From Mucilaginibacter gossypii (lineage in GTDB: Bacteria > Bacteroidota > Bacteroidia > Sphingobacteriales > Sphingobacteriaceae): DNA of 64,000 nucleotides. The notes under the pieces were generated by a model. The model was not told where the DNA came from. It did no database searches and saw only the letters and a program-made list of their open reading frames with translations. Position numbers and translations under genes: made by a program. Within the stretch, counting starts at the first letter, position 1. Each line of letters begins with the position of its first letter. Positions 8,719 through 17,033 of this stretch are shown here, piece by piece. The stretch lies in contig NZ_FNCG01000019.1 of assembly GCF_900100945.1 (NCBI RefSeq), positions 1-64,000 of the forward strand. Reading direction: 5' to 3'.

Positions 8719-9463
8719 TCCCCGGTTAAGCGTTGTTACTATTGTTTATAACAATGTGCGCGATATTGAACGTACCATACAGTCGGTAATCAACCAAACT
8801 TATAGCAATATCGAATACGTTATTGTCGATGGTTTATCTAACGATGGCACCTTACAAGTAATTGATCAATACAAAAGTCAAATAACCAAATTCATCAGCG
8901 AAAAAGATGGGGGCATTTATGATGCCATGAACAAAGGGCTTGCTTTAGCTACCGGCGATTATGTGATCTTCATGAATTCGGGCGATGAGTTTTATGATAA
9001 CGAAACCGTTGCCGCTGTTTTTGCCGCTGCAGAGGATGCCGACATTTATTATGGTGAAACAGAAATGATAGCCGATGACGGGAGTAGTTTAGGGCAGCGC
9101 CGTCACAAAGCACCAGCTAAGTTTACCTGGCGCGGTTTTAAATATGGCATGAGCATTAGTCACCAGGCTATCTATATCAGGCGTTCGCTGGCAGAACCCT
9201 ATGACCCAAGATATCAATTGAGTTCGGATATCGACTGGATAATCCGCGCGGCAAAAAAGGCTAAAAAGATTGTGAACGTTAACCGTTACGTGGCCAAATA
9301 CCTGGTAGGGGGCATGTCAAAGAAAAAGCATCGCCAAAGTTTGATGGAGCGTTTTGAGATCATGAAGCAAAATTATGGCTTGATCCCCACTATTTTTAAC
9401 CATTTTGTTATCGCCTTTAATTTAGGCTGGTATTGGTTGAAGAATAGGCGTACTAATGATTAG
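8711..9463 (+). CDS. Glycosyltransferase family 2
   Basis: A 250-aa GT-A fold enzyme. It shows the family-2 start LSVVTIVYNN, the VDGLSNDGT metal/nucleotide region, DGGIYDAMNKGL and the acceptor-side motif MNSGDEF in place of the usual DxD. This resembles WcaE/WcaA-like enzymes of exopolysaccharide clusters. The ATG at 8711 is chosen over GTG at 8705 because a clear GGGAGG ribosome-binding site (8700-8705) covers the GTG. This is one of the few Shine-Dalgarno sequences in the window. The gene overlaps the GT4 gene by 8 bp, which suggests translational coupling. It ends 17 bp from the convergent gene on the minus strand. Confidence 0.9.
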   Translation: MFSPRLSVVTIVYNNVRDIERTIQSVINQTYSNIEYVIVDGLSNDGTLQVIDQYKSQITKFISEKDGGIYDAMNKGLALATGDYVIFMNSGDEFYDNETVAAVFAAAEDADIYYGETEMIADDGSSLGQRRHKAPAKFTWRGFKYGMSISHQAIYIRRSLAEPYDPRYQLSSDIDWIIRAAKKAKKIVNVNRYVAKYLVGGMSKKKHRQSLMERFEIMKQNYGLIPTIFNHFVIAFNLGWYWLKNRRTND

Positions 9464-9480
9464 GCCACTTGAGCCTTACC

Positions 9481-10338
9481 TTAGCTGAAAAATCGTTTAA
9501 CCCGGTCCCAAAAGCTGATTGGGTAATTTTCTTCTACTTCTAAGGATATTTCATGTTTATCTACCGCTTCAACTAATTTTTCTGCATTAGCATCATCATC
9601 CGGTCTAACTCTTTTTATTGTGGGAAGATTGGCGCCTGTAATTGTTTCAAAGCGACTTTTAGCTTTTTCAAAAATTTCTATCTCCTCATTACTACGTGTA
9701 TCAACGTGAGTGATCTCAGGGAATAAATTACTTGATGTTTTTGCAGATTCACATTCAAAATCCGATAGTATATTTATGTAGATCCGGGTAGCCTCGTCTT
9801 TTAAGCCCGCATCTTCGTATCCCCTGGCAAATTGCAGCATATCTTGCCCAATTTCGTACTTTTCGAGCAGATCGGCCACCGATAGGCTTATTTGCGCTTT
9901 TGCAGCGGAGGCATTTGCAATGGCCTGCACGTCATTTGTTTCTTTTAATAAATCAATAAACGCCTGTAATTCTTTTCTTAAGGAGGGATCAACTTTATAT
10001 ACGTTTTCAACTTGTGAAAGATATAACCCTTGTTGCATGGTTTTATCAGCTAAAAGTTTTATGAATCCCCCCATTTTAAATACCAGGAACGTTAATGCAA
10101 TTTTATACTCCTGAAGCTGGTTTTGGGGAATTTCTGATTTGTTTAATACCTTATACAAATCAAAACCTTCTAAAAATTCTTCCTGGTACATATTCGCCTC
10201 AAAGCCATAGTCAGTCTCTTCAAAATGGTTGCCGTTTAAAGCCCGCGCAAGAACCTGATGTATTTTTAACTGGCTATTTGAATTTTGGAGGGCAAATTTG
10301 AGCTCATCAAATTTGTTTTGCTGTATTAATTCTTTCAT
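9481..10338 (-). CDS. Unrecognised soluble helical protein (285 aa)
   Basis: I do not recognise this family. The protein has no signal peptide or membrane segment and is predicted by eye to be almost all helical: long runs of Leu/Lys/Glu/Gln, with a TPR-like stretch near residues 165-190 (MLQFARGYEDAGLKDEATRIYINIL). The tail SFWDRVKRFFS is a short amphipathic basic/aromatic helix that could touch a membrane or partner. The first 60 residues (KFDELKFALQ and following) look like an ankyrin/HEAT-type lead-in. It has its own promoter with a palindrome in the spacer and stands alone between a glycosyltransferase pair and a YfhO protein. Function unknown. Confidence 0.8.
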   Translation of the reverse strand: MKELIQQNKFDELKFALQNSNSQLKIHQVLARALNGNHFEETDYGFEANMYQEEFLEGFDLYKVLNKSEIPQNQLQEYKIALTFLVFKMGGFIKLLADKTMQQGLYLSQVENVYKVDPSLRKELQAFIDLLKETNDVQAIANASAAKAQISLSVADLLEKYEIGQDMLQFARGYEDAGLKDEATRIYINILSDFECESAKTSSNLFPEITHVDTRSNEEIEIFEKAKSRFETITGANLPTIKRVRPDDDANAEKLVEAVDKHEISLEVEENYPISFWDRVKRFFS

Positions 10339-10360
10339 TCTATTTGTGATAAGGTTTTTT

Positions 10361-10384
10361 CAAAGTTACAATCTTTTCAGATTG
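10361..10384 (-). promoter_or_regulatory. Promoter -7 element with an adjacent 16-bp dyad
   Basis: On the minus strand TAACTTTG (plus-strand 10361-10368) lies 22 bp before the start of the 285-aa gene. Directly upstream, overlapping nothing else, is CAATCT-GAAA-AGATTG (10369-10384), a 6-bp inverted repeat that fills most of the -7/-33 spacer. This is where a repressor or MerR-type activator would bind. No good TTTG -33 box was found. Confidence 0.5.
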
Positions 10385-10433
10385 TGAACCGATTATTATT
10401 CTTATCATGAATGTACCCATAAATAATGTACCA

Positions 10434-10467
10434 CAAAAAAAGCGATGAGTATCAACCCATCGCTTTT
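10434..10467 (-). terminator. Terminator of the YfhO-family gene
   Basis: A 9-bp perfect stem (10439-10447 with 10458-10466) is flanked on the minus-strand downstream side by a T run (plus-strand A's 10435-10441). It lies 19 bp past the stop. Confidence 0.85.
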
Positions 10468-10485
10468 CTTTAATGTAAGCTTTGA

Positions 10486-12966
10486 TTAAGCTTTTTTCTT
10501 ATCAGCCGGTTTGAGAGCCGGAGCTTTCTTTTTGTTTTCGGTATAAGCGGCACCACCTAAGGCAAGCACCAGTAGGATTGAACCTGCTAATGAAATGTTT
10601 TCACCTATGTAGTATGAAGCCGGGTGGAAAATAAATTCAATTTTGTGGTTACCGATTGGGATCTGAGCTGCACGTAATAGATAATCGGCACGGAAATAAG
10701 GTTTTTCAACACCGTCGATATACATTTTCCAGCCTTTGTTATAGTATACTTCGGAGAAAACCGCAATTTGTGAGGCGGTAGAACCGCTTGTGTAAACCAT
10801 ATGGTCGGGTGAGTAGCTGGTAAGCTCAATTTTGCCTTCGCCGGCACCTGCTCCCAAAGTTTTTTCGTCGATAATGCTTTTGTATTGTTTATCAACAATA
10901 GCTTCATCTTTTGGTGTAAAACTGCTGATGGCTACCATTTCCTGGTCGGCATTGTCGGCATATTTAATGCTTTTTACAAACCACGCATGGCCGCAGGCAG
11001 TTTGATTTACCTGCATACCTACGTTTTGTGTTTTTGGATCAGAATTAATAATGTACTTCACGTTCATCATATCCAAAACATCCTGGTTAATGCTTTTGCT
11101 TAATTGATTGTCAACAAGCTCCTCCCAGCGTTTTAACCTTGCAGCAGAGTATCCGCCTAACGATTTATAGAAAAATGGTGTAAGACCATCGCCTTTGATT
11201 GATTGTGTGGCGTCAAACACCCTAAAATCAGGATCTTTATCTTTCATGATAAACTGGTCAACCTCGCGTGGCTGTGGTGTTTCATTGTCTTGTTTTGGCG
11301 CAAAGCTATCGTGATTTAAATAGCGTTTGTCGATACCCCAAAGGTCAACAAGGATCAGCGCCAGGAAAGCAAGCGATGCAACAGTTGGATTGATCTTCTT
11401 TTTAAGGAATGCCCATGCAATACCAAATGCTATAGCAATGAATATAAGTGACCGGATAGCATCTGCTTGTGCTATGGATTCCCTGTCGGCAATTAAAGCG
11501 CGGGTAAGGGCTGAACTATCAGTTTTAAGGGCCTGACCAATTTGTGCAATAACGCCGGCTTGTTGTTCGCTAACACTGAAAGATAACAGCAATGAAGGTA
11601 CCACGGCCACAATTAGGACAATGCCACCGGTAATGTAAAAAGCAATTTTTAGTTTTTTAAACAGGCTTTCTTTATCTTCATTTATAATAGCTTCGTTTAC
11701 TGCTAATACAGCAAGGATTGGGAAGCAGAAACCTACAATTGCCAATATTGAGTCAACTGCACGGAATTTATTGTAAAGCGGGAAATAGTTAAAGAACAGA
11801 TCAGACAGAAAAGGCCAATTTCTGCCAAATGATAATAGCGTAGTTAAAACCACAGCACCAAGCAACCACCATTTAATACGGTTTTTAACAATCATTAAAC
11901 CCCATACAAACAGTAAACAAATTACTGCACCAAAATAGAATGGGCCGGCAGTGAATGGTTTATTACCCCAATATAAGGGTAGATAATTGGCCGAAATGCC
12001 GGTAACCTGATTAGGGTCGGCTCCACTTGCATTAAGCGCTTTGATTACGTGTGAGTCCGGATCGGTAGAGCCTTGTTCGCCGCCGCCATAAGCGTTAGGA
12101 ATAAGGAAAGTAATACATTCACCAACACCCTGGCTCCATTCAAAGGCGTAATCGCGTGCCAAACCGTTATTGGGCTCTGCAGCTTGCCTTGTGAGATTTG
12201 ATTTGCCACGGATGGTTTCATTGCCATAGTCGGCAGTACTCCATAATATGGATGCATTTACAGAAACCGCAAGAAGAGTAGCCGCCGCTATATATCCCAG
12301 CGATTTTAGAAAGCTGTTAAGGGTTTTATTTTTGATAGCATGGTAAAGCTCAATACCCACCATGATCAATAAGGCCAGCATCAAATAGTACGTCATTTGT
12401 ATGTGGTTGGCCCTGATCTCTAACGCAAGAAACAAGGCTGTAACCGCGAAACCAAGTAAATGCTTGCCGCGAAGCGTAAGGATGATACCCGCAAGTATCG
12501 GCCCGAAAAATGCTATGGCGAAAGCCTGATTAGCATGCCCGGCAACCAGCAAAATGATATTATATGATGAAAAGGTAAACGCTATTGCACCTGCCGCTGC
12601 AAGCCATGGATTAACCTTTAACACAATAAACAGGAAGTATGTACCTAATAAGAATAACAATACTGTACCAACAGGGGTTGGGAAAGTGTAATTTATGGCA
12701 GTAACCACCCATGTAGTTAAATTGGCTTTATAAGGTGCCCACACCTGGTAGGTGGGCATACCGCCATAGATCTGGTTGGTCCAGAGTATCGTAGTGTCTT
12801 TAGCTTTGTAATCGTTGATTTCTTTTTGGGTTGATAGAGCCCTTGTAACGTCATTGCCGCCTAATGTTTTTCCCTGGAAAGCCGGGGTTAAAAATATAAA
12901 GCAGATCATTAAAAAAATTGCAGCTATGGCAAAATGAATGCCGTTACGCTTAAACCAGTTATTCAT
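10486..12966 (-). CDS. YfhO-family multi-pass membrane protein (826 aa)
   Basis: A large inner-membrane protein with about 12-14 hydrophobic segments. Residue pairs near the first extracytoplasmic loop (GNDVTRALSTQKE and PTYQVWAPY) and the C-terminal soluble domain with NKGWKMYIDGVEKPYFRADYLLRA fit the YfhO family, a GT-C-like group linked in Firmicutes to glycosylation of teichoic acids. In Bacteroidota the acceptor is not established; a role in transferring a lipid-linked sugar to an envelope polymer is inference. The C-terminus ends in a Lys/Ala-rich cytoplasmic tail. It has its own promoter and terminator. Confidence 0.88.
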   Translation of the reverse strand: MNNWFKRNGIHFAIAAIFLMICFIFLTPAFQGKTLGGNDVTRALSTQKEINDYKAKDTTILWTNQIYGGMPTYQVWAPYKANLTTWVVTAINYTFPTPVGTVLLFLLGTYFLFIVLKVNPWLAAAGAIAFTFSSYNIILLVAGHANQAFAIAFFGPILAGIILTLRGKHLLGFAVTALFLALEIRANHIQMTYYLMLALLIMVGIELYHAIKNKTLNSFLKSLGYIAAATLLAVSVNASILWSTADYGNETIRGKSNLTRQAAEPNNGLARDYAFEWSQGVGECITFLIPNAYGGGEQGSTDPDSHVIKALNASGADPNQVTGISANYLPLYWGNKPFTAGPFYFGAVICLLFVWGLMIVKNRIKWWLLGAVVLTTLLSFGRNWPFLSDLFFNYFPLYNKFRAVDSILAIVGFCFPILAVLAVNEAIINEDKESLFKKLKIAFYITGGIVLIVAVVPSLLLSFSVSEQQAGVIAQIGQALKTDSSALTRALIADRESIAQADAIRSLIFIAIAFGIAWAFLKKKINPTVASLAFLALILVDLWGIDKRYLNHDSFAPKQDNETPQPREVDQFIMKDKDPDFRVFDATQSIKGDGLTPFFYKSLGGYSAARLKRWEELVDNQLSKSINQDVLDMMNVKYIINSDPKTQNVGMQVNQTACGHAWFVKSIKYADNADQEMVAISSFTPKDEAIVDKQYKSIIDEKTLGAGAGEGKIELTSYSPDHMVYTSGSTASQIAVFSEVYYNKGWKMYIDGVEKPYFRADYLLRAAQIPIGNHKIEFIFHPASYYIGENISLAGSILLVLALGGAAYTENKKKAPALKPADKKKA

Positions 12967-12997
12967 TTAAGTTTTTTGAAATGGATATTATATTCCT

Positions 12998-13005
12998 CAA
13001 AAATA
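12998..13005 (-). promoter_or_regulatory. Promoter -7 element of the YfhO-family gene
   Basis: An exact TAnnTTTG match (TATTTTTG on the minus strand) lies 31 bp upstream of the ATG at 12966. No clear TTTG -33 box is present. Confidence 0.45.
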
Positions 13006-13051
13006 GAAATTACAATGAGAATAGGAATTATAAGTTTTGTTAAGGAATAAC

Positions 13052-13348
13052 TTAACAGGTTTGCGCACGGCTGCGCAGCAGGAAAAACATGGCAATCAGC
13101 ACAATGATAGATATTACATAAGCAATAACCTGCACTTTGCCGTAATCTTCGCGGTATTTACGGATGTTGAAAAAGTTGTAAACGCCCAGCGCACCCATGA
13201 TCACCCAGTAAAAAGTGCTAATCTTAGTGCAATTGGCAAAAATTTGAGTGGCCACTATAAATACGATGACATTGGTGATAATCAGCGTAATTGACTCGGG
13301 CGTGTTGTTATGATTTTGACGCCTTCTAAATACAGGGTTGGTGTCCAT
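13052..13348 (-). CDS. Small multi-pass membrane protein (98 aa), unknown function
   Basis: Three hydrophobic segments can be seen (about residues 20-38, 44-60 and 73-92), preceded by a basic, Asn-rich N-terminus and ended by RSRAQTC. No family is recognised. It starts 16 bp after the stop of the DUF4834 gene on the same strand, so the two are probably one transcript and may work together at the membrane. Confidence 0.75.
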   Translation of the reverse strand: MDTNPVFRRRQNHNNTPESITLIITNVIVFIVATQIFANCTKISTFYWVIMGALGVYNFFNIRKYREDYGKVQVIAYVISIIVLIAMFFLLRSRAQTC

Positions 13349-13364
13349 GATTTTTTGGTTAGGT

Positions 13365-13619
13365 TTATTTTACTTCTTCGTAATCAACAAATTCACCTTC
13401 ACTGTCGGGTACACTGCCTTTTTTAGGCTGCGGGATATGGTCGATCCTGATTTTTCCATCAGGTTTTGGGCCTTCATTGTAATTACGTTGTTGCTGTTGA
13501 TATTGCTGCTGGGCTTTATTCACAACACTTTCAAAAAGAAAAGGCAGCAGGTAACGAGCCAGGCTGCGAATAATGTATAATATACAGATAGATATGATCA
13601 GGAAACGAATAAGAATCAT
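13365..13619 (-). CDS. DUF4834-family small membrane protein
   Basis: An 84-aa protein with one N-terminal hydrophobic segment (residues 2-28), a Gln/Tyr-rich middle (QQQYQQQQRNYNEG) and an acidic tail containing the conserved-looking KIRIDHIP and GEFVDYEEVK. This layout is that of DUF4834, a small Bacteroidota family of unknown function. A TATATTTG promoter element lies 19 bp upstream, and the small membrane protein at 13052-13348 follows in the same operon. Confidence 0.8.
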   Translation of the reverse strand: MILIRFLIISICILYIIRSLARYLLPFLFESVVNKAQQQYQQQQRNYNEGPKPDGKIRIDHIPQPKKGSVPDSEGEFVDYEEVK

Positions 13620-13638
13620 ACTGTTAATTTTGAGCTTA

Positions 13639-13646
13639 CAAATATA
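13639..13646 (-). promoter_or_regulatory. Promoter -7 element of the DUF4834 operon
   Basis: TATATTTG on the minus strand, an exact TAnnTTTG match, lies 19 bp before the DUF4834 start codon. Confidence 0.45.
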
Positions 13647-13700
13647 AGGTATATAACGGTAAAATTGTTTTATTATGATTTGGGGATAGCTGACGCTGTT

Positions 13701-13786
13701 TTAATTTGAAAATAAAGCAATTTGAAGATTTGAAAATGTGGGGACTGTAGTTTTCAAATCTTCAAATCAATAAATTTTCAAATTAA
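13701..13786. repeat. Long imperfect inverted repeat at the uvrB 3' end
   Basis: Bases 13701-13736 and 13751-13786 are reverse complements at 30 of 36 positions, with the inner 17 bases (13720-13736 with 13751-13767) perfect, around a 14-base G-rich loop. The arms are made of repeated short words of the type TTTGAAGATTTGAAAA. The right arm reaches into the last codons and stop of uvrB. It may act as a terminator-like or stabilising hairpin. Confidence 0.85.
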
Positions 13787-15807
13787 AACTTCTCTTCCAT
13801 CATCTTTTCCAAAGCAAACATCTCGTCGCGGAGCTTGGCGGCCAAAAGGAAATCCATGTTCTTGGCTGCAGCAAGCATATCTTTTTTGGTGTTGTCGATT
13901 GATTTTTTCAGGTCGGCTTTGGTCATATATTGAACTATCGGATCGGCGGCAAGAGTCAGCGTATCGGTTTCTACATAAGCCTGCTGTACACCGCCTTTAA
14001 AGTCGACCACCGAGGTTTGCTCCATAATTTCCTCGCGCGTTTTGCCAACCGTTAGCGGTGTAATGCCATGTTGCGTGTTATACGCAATCTGAATTTCGCG
14101 GCGGCGGTTGGTTTCATCCATCGTGATCTGCATCGAATCGGTTATGGTATCAGCATACATGATTACACGGCCACGGTCATTACGTGCTGCACGGCCTATG
14201 GTTTGGATCAATGAGCGTTCTGACCGAAGGAACCCTTCTTTATCAGCATCCAAAATAGCCACTAAGGATACTTCGGGCAAATCCAATCCTTCACGCAGTA
14301 AGTTGATACCTATCAATACGTCAAATTCGCCAAGGCGCAGGCCACGTAAAATTTCCACGCGCTGCAGTGTTTTTACTTCTGAGTGAATATAACGGCATTT
14401 TATACCCAGCCTGTCCATGTATTTGGCCAGTTCTTCGGCCATACGTTTGGTAAGGGTGGTTACCAGTACGCGGTCGCCTTTTTTAATTGTTTTATCTACT
14501 TCGTCAAGCAGGTCATCCACCTGGTTTATCACCGGGCGAACGTCAATCACCGGATCAAGCAATCCTGTCGGACGGATCACCTGTTCAACCACCACACCGC
14601 CTGATTTTTCAAGTTCAAAATCGCCTGGCGTGGCGCTTACATAAACGGTTTGCGGAGCAAGATTTTCAAACTCCTGGAAATTAAGTGGGCGATTGTCCAA
14701 AGCCGCCGGCAGGCGGAAGCCATAATCAACCAGGGAGATCTTGCGCGAACGGTCACCTCCATACATGGCCCTGATCTGCGGAACCGTTACGTGACTTTCG
14801 TCAATCACCATCAGGTAATCTTCCGGGAAATAATCGAGCAAGCAGAACGGCCTTGCACCGGGCTTGCGCCCATCAAAAAAGCGGGAGTAGTTCTCGATGC
14901 CCGAGCAGTAACCCAACTCGCGGATCATCTCCAAATCGTAATTAACCCTTTCTTCAAGCCGTTTGGCTTCCAGGAAACGGCCGTCATCGATAAACTGTTT
15001 TTTGCGGGTTTCCAACTCTTCCTGTATAGCCCAGATGGACTGCAGGAAACGCTCTCGGGGGGCAACGTACAGGTTGGCCGGATAAACCACCATGTGTGTC
15101 ATTTTTTCGATGGTTTTACCTGTGCCAATATCAAAGGCGCTTAACTCTTCAATATCATCACCAAAAAAGGAGATGCGGTAGGCATAATCCAGGTAAGCCG
15201 GAAAAATATCCACTGTATCACCCTTAACCCTGAATGTCCCTCGTTTAAAATCGGCAGTGGTGCGGGCGTATAAAATTTCAACTAAGCGATGTAAGAAAGC
15301 ATTCCTGCTGATGCGCGTGCCTACGGCAAATTTGAAAACCGAATCGGCAAAATCATCGGGGTTGCCCATGCCGTAAATGCAGGATATAGACGATACCACG
15401 ATCACATCGCGCCTGCCCGACATTAAAGCCGAAGTAGTACGTAAACGAAGCTTTTCTATTTCCTCGTTTATCTGCAGGTCCTTTTCAATGTAGGTGTTGG
15501 TGGTAGGAATAAATGCCTCCGGCTGATAATAGTCGTAGTACGACACAAAGTAGTTCACCGCGTTTTCGGGAAAGAACTGCTTAAACTCGCCATAAAGCTG
15601 TGCCGCTAATGTTTTGTTGTGGCTCAGGATCAGCGTAGGTTTTTGCGTTTGTGCTATAATATTGGCAACCGTAAAGGTTTTGCCCGATCCGGTAACCCCC
15701 AAAAGGGTTTGATAGGGGTCGCCGTTATTGATACCTTCAACCAGCTGCCTTATAGCTTCAGGCTGGTCGCCGGTTGGTTTATATTGAGATGTTAATTGAA
15801 AATCCAT
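13783..15807 (-). CDS. uvrB: Excinuclease ABC subunit B
   Basis: The 674-aa DNA-damage-verifying helicase of nucleotide excision repair, which is loaded by UvrA and recruits UvrC. Visible features are Walker A GVTGSGKT (residues 38-45), the beta-hairpin YYDYYQPEAFIP (about 91-102) that inserts into DNA, the DEAH-like box DESHVTVPQ, the helicase motifs GINLLREGLDLPEVSLV and QTIGRAARN, and a C-terminal UVR domain (about 630-670) that contacts UvrC. Length is normal. It starts with ATG and stands alone. No SOS-box-like site was noticed upstream. Confidence 0.98.
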   Translation of the reverse strand: MDFQLTSQYKPTGDQPEAIRQLVEGINNGDPYQTLLGVTGSGKTFTVANIIAQTQKPTLILSHNKTLAAQLYGEFKQFFPENAVNYFVSYYDYYQPEAFIPTTNTYIEKDLQINEEIEKLRLRTTSALMSGRRDVIVVSSISCIYGMGNPDDFADSVFKFAVGTRISRNAFLHRLVEILYARTTADFKRGTFRVKGDTVDIFPAYLDYAYRISFFGDDIEELSAFDIGTGKTIEKMTHMVVYPANLYVAPRERFLQSIWAIQEELETRKKQFIDDGRFLEAKRLEERVNYDLEMIRELGYCSGIENYSRFFDGRKPGARPFCLLDYFPEDYLMVIDESHVTVPQIRAMYGGDRSRKISLVDYGFRLPAALDNRPLNFQEFENLAPQTVYVSATPGDFELEKSGGVVVEQVIRPTGLLDPVIDVRPVINQVDDLLDEVDKTIKKGDRVLVTTLTKRMAEELAKYMDRLGIKCRYIHSEVKTLQRVEILRGLRLGEFDVLIGINLLREGLDLPEVSLVAILDADKEGFLRSERSLIQTIGRAARNDRGRVIMYADTITDSMQITMDETNRRREIQIAYNTQHGITPLTVGKTREEIMEQTSVVDFKGGVQQAYVETDTLTLAADPIVQYMTKADLKKSIDNTKKDMLAAAKNMDFLLAAKLRDEMFALEKMMEEKF

Positions 15808-15913
15808 GTTGTTATGTAAAAATACAAATAATCCAGAAACAGGGTTTGCAAATCAAAATAAGTACATGGTAATGACAACCGTATGTCAACATTGTTGTGC
15901 CGGGGGTAATAAA

Positions 15914-16393
15914 TTACATTTCCGCCTTTAAACGTAACGCCCTATCCAAAAAACTCTGCTGCTTTATTTTCTCTTCGGCTTCAATAATAGCCTTCATCAG
16001 GTTGTTTTGAGTATCGGCAATTTCCGCGGCGGCCGCTTTCATAATTTCCCAAACGGGTTTCATGCGCACAATAAGTTCCTGGCCTTTTGTTGTTAACATG
16101 ATAAGACGCTTCCTTTCATCGGCCTTGTCCTTTTTTGATCGGATCAATTTCTCTTTTTCCAATTCTTTTAACAGACTGATGGTTGAAGGATGGGTGTAGC
16201 CAATTTCTGTTGCGATTTCCACCACGCTTAAAACAGGCTTAAAATGCAAAGTATAAATAACAGGGAACCATTTGGGTTCAAAATCAATATTACTGGCTTT
16301 GTATACAAGTACACCGTCTTTGCGCAGCTGCTCGGCCAGGCGCTGCAACCTTGTTGAAATTGCTAAAATTCCCGATTCGTCAATAACATTCAT
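15914..16393 (-). CDS. MarR-family transcriptional regulator
   Basis: A 159-aa winged-helix protein. Residues about 45-110 hold the MarR fold: recognition helix region IATEIGYTHPSTISLLKELEKEKLI and wing KKDKADERKRLIMLTTKGQEL with the conserved D-x-R-x-R pattern. N- and C-terminal helices would form the dimer. It is the second gene of an operon with a GNAT acetyltransferase (10-bp gap). A perfect 18-bp palindrome lies inside the operon promoter, so autorepression is the simplest reading. The effector is unknown. Confidence 0.9.
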   Translation of the reverse strand: MNVIDESGILAISTRLQRLAEQLRKDGVLVYKASNIDFEPKWFPVIYTLHFKPVLSVVEIATEIGYTHPSTISLLKELEKEKLIRSKKDKADERKRLIMLTTKGQELIVRMKPVWEIMKAAAAEIADTQNNLMKAIIEAEEKIKQQSFLDRALRLKAEM

Positions 16394-16403
16394 TATATCG
16401 CTG

Positions 16404-16901
16404 TTAATTGTTCAAATGTAACTCATAAAAAATGGTATCTGCAGCCATAAGCGGGAATGATTCAGGCAAATCCTGTTTGGCAAGGTGTGTAAAGCCATTT
16501 TTTTCATAAAAGCGATGGGCCGCTTTCAGCATCTCAACAGTACCTAAATAAATGTGGGCAATGTTGTTTTGTTTGCAATAATCAATAAGATTATTGAGCA
16601 GTAACTGCGCAATACCCAGCTCCTTTCCCCGGTATTCTTTAAGTACAAACATTTTGCGTATGGCCGCCGAATTATTATCAAAAGCAATAAGTGCTATGGT
16701 GCCAACAAGTTGTTTGTTATATATCGCTCCCCAAAAATCTCCGCCGGTTTGGTGGTAATTGGTTTCAATATCAAACAGGTCGGGCTGGGCTTCAAGCGTG
16801 ATTGGCACATTAAATTCAATTTGCTGAATTGGTAAAATGATATCAATGATCTGCTGGCAATAAGTATTGTTGAGTGAGCTAATAACAGGTGTAGTATCCA
16901 T
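16404..16901 (-). CDS. GNAT-family N-acetyltransferase
   Basis: A 165-aa enzyme with the acetyl-CoA motif A region MFVLKEYRGKELGIAQLLLNNL (Q/R-x-x-G-x-G/A type) and the C-terminal TVEMLKAAHRFYEKNGF segment common to GNATs. It transfers an acetyl group to an amine of an unknown small molecule or protein. The ATG at 16901 is used instead of TTG at 16922, because the TTG overlaps the promoter -7 element. GNAT genes are often paired with MarR regulators in Bacteroidota, so the substrate may be related to the MarR ligand. Confidence 0.88.
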   Translation of the reverse strand: MDTTPVISSLNNTYCQQIIDIILPIQQIEFNVPITLEAQPDLFDIETNYHQTGGDFWGAIYNKQLVGTIALIAFDNNSAAIRKMFVLKEYRGKELGIAQLLLNNLIDYCKQNNIAHIYLGTVEMLKAAHRFYEKNGFTHLAKQDLPESFPLMAADTIFYELHLNN

Positions 16902-16919
16902 GACTTTAATATTTATGTA

Positions 16920-16952
16920 CAAATCTACGTAGTTAACTACGTAAATTCAAAA
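16920..16952 (-). promoter_or_regulatory. Promoter with embedded 18-bp palindromic operator (GNAT-MarR operon)
   Basis: On the minus strand a TTTTG -33 box (16948-16952) and an exact -7 element TAGATTTG (16920-16927) are separated by 20 bp, an excellent Bacteroidota promoter. A perfect 18-bp palindrome, TACGTAGTTAACTACGTA (16926-16943), fills the spacer and overlaps the first two bases of the -7 element. A MarR dimer bound here would block RNA polymerase. Confidence 0.85.
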
Positions 16953-17033
16953 TTTATTATCCTTCCTATGGTGCGGTATGACATTTAATAAACAAATAGT
17001 GATACTATTGCTCAAAAACGCTTAAATTTAAGC

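Noticed and set aside
14650..15144. 164-aa frame antisense to uvrB
   Set aside because: uvrB is certain on the other strand; long antisense frames are common here because of codon bias, and no motif is seen.
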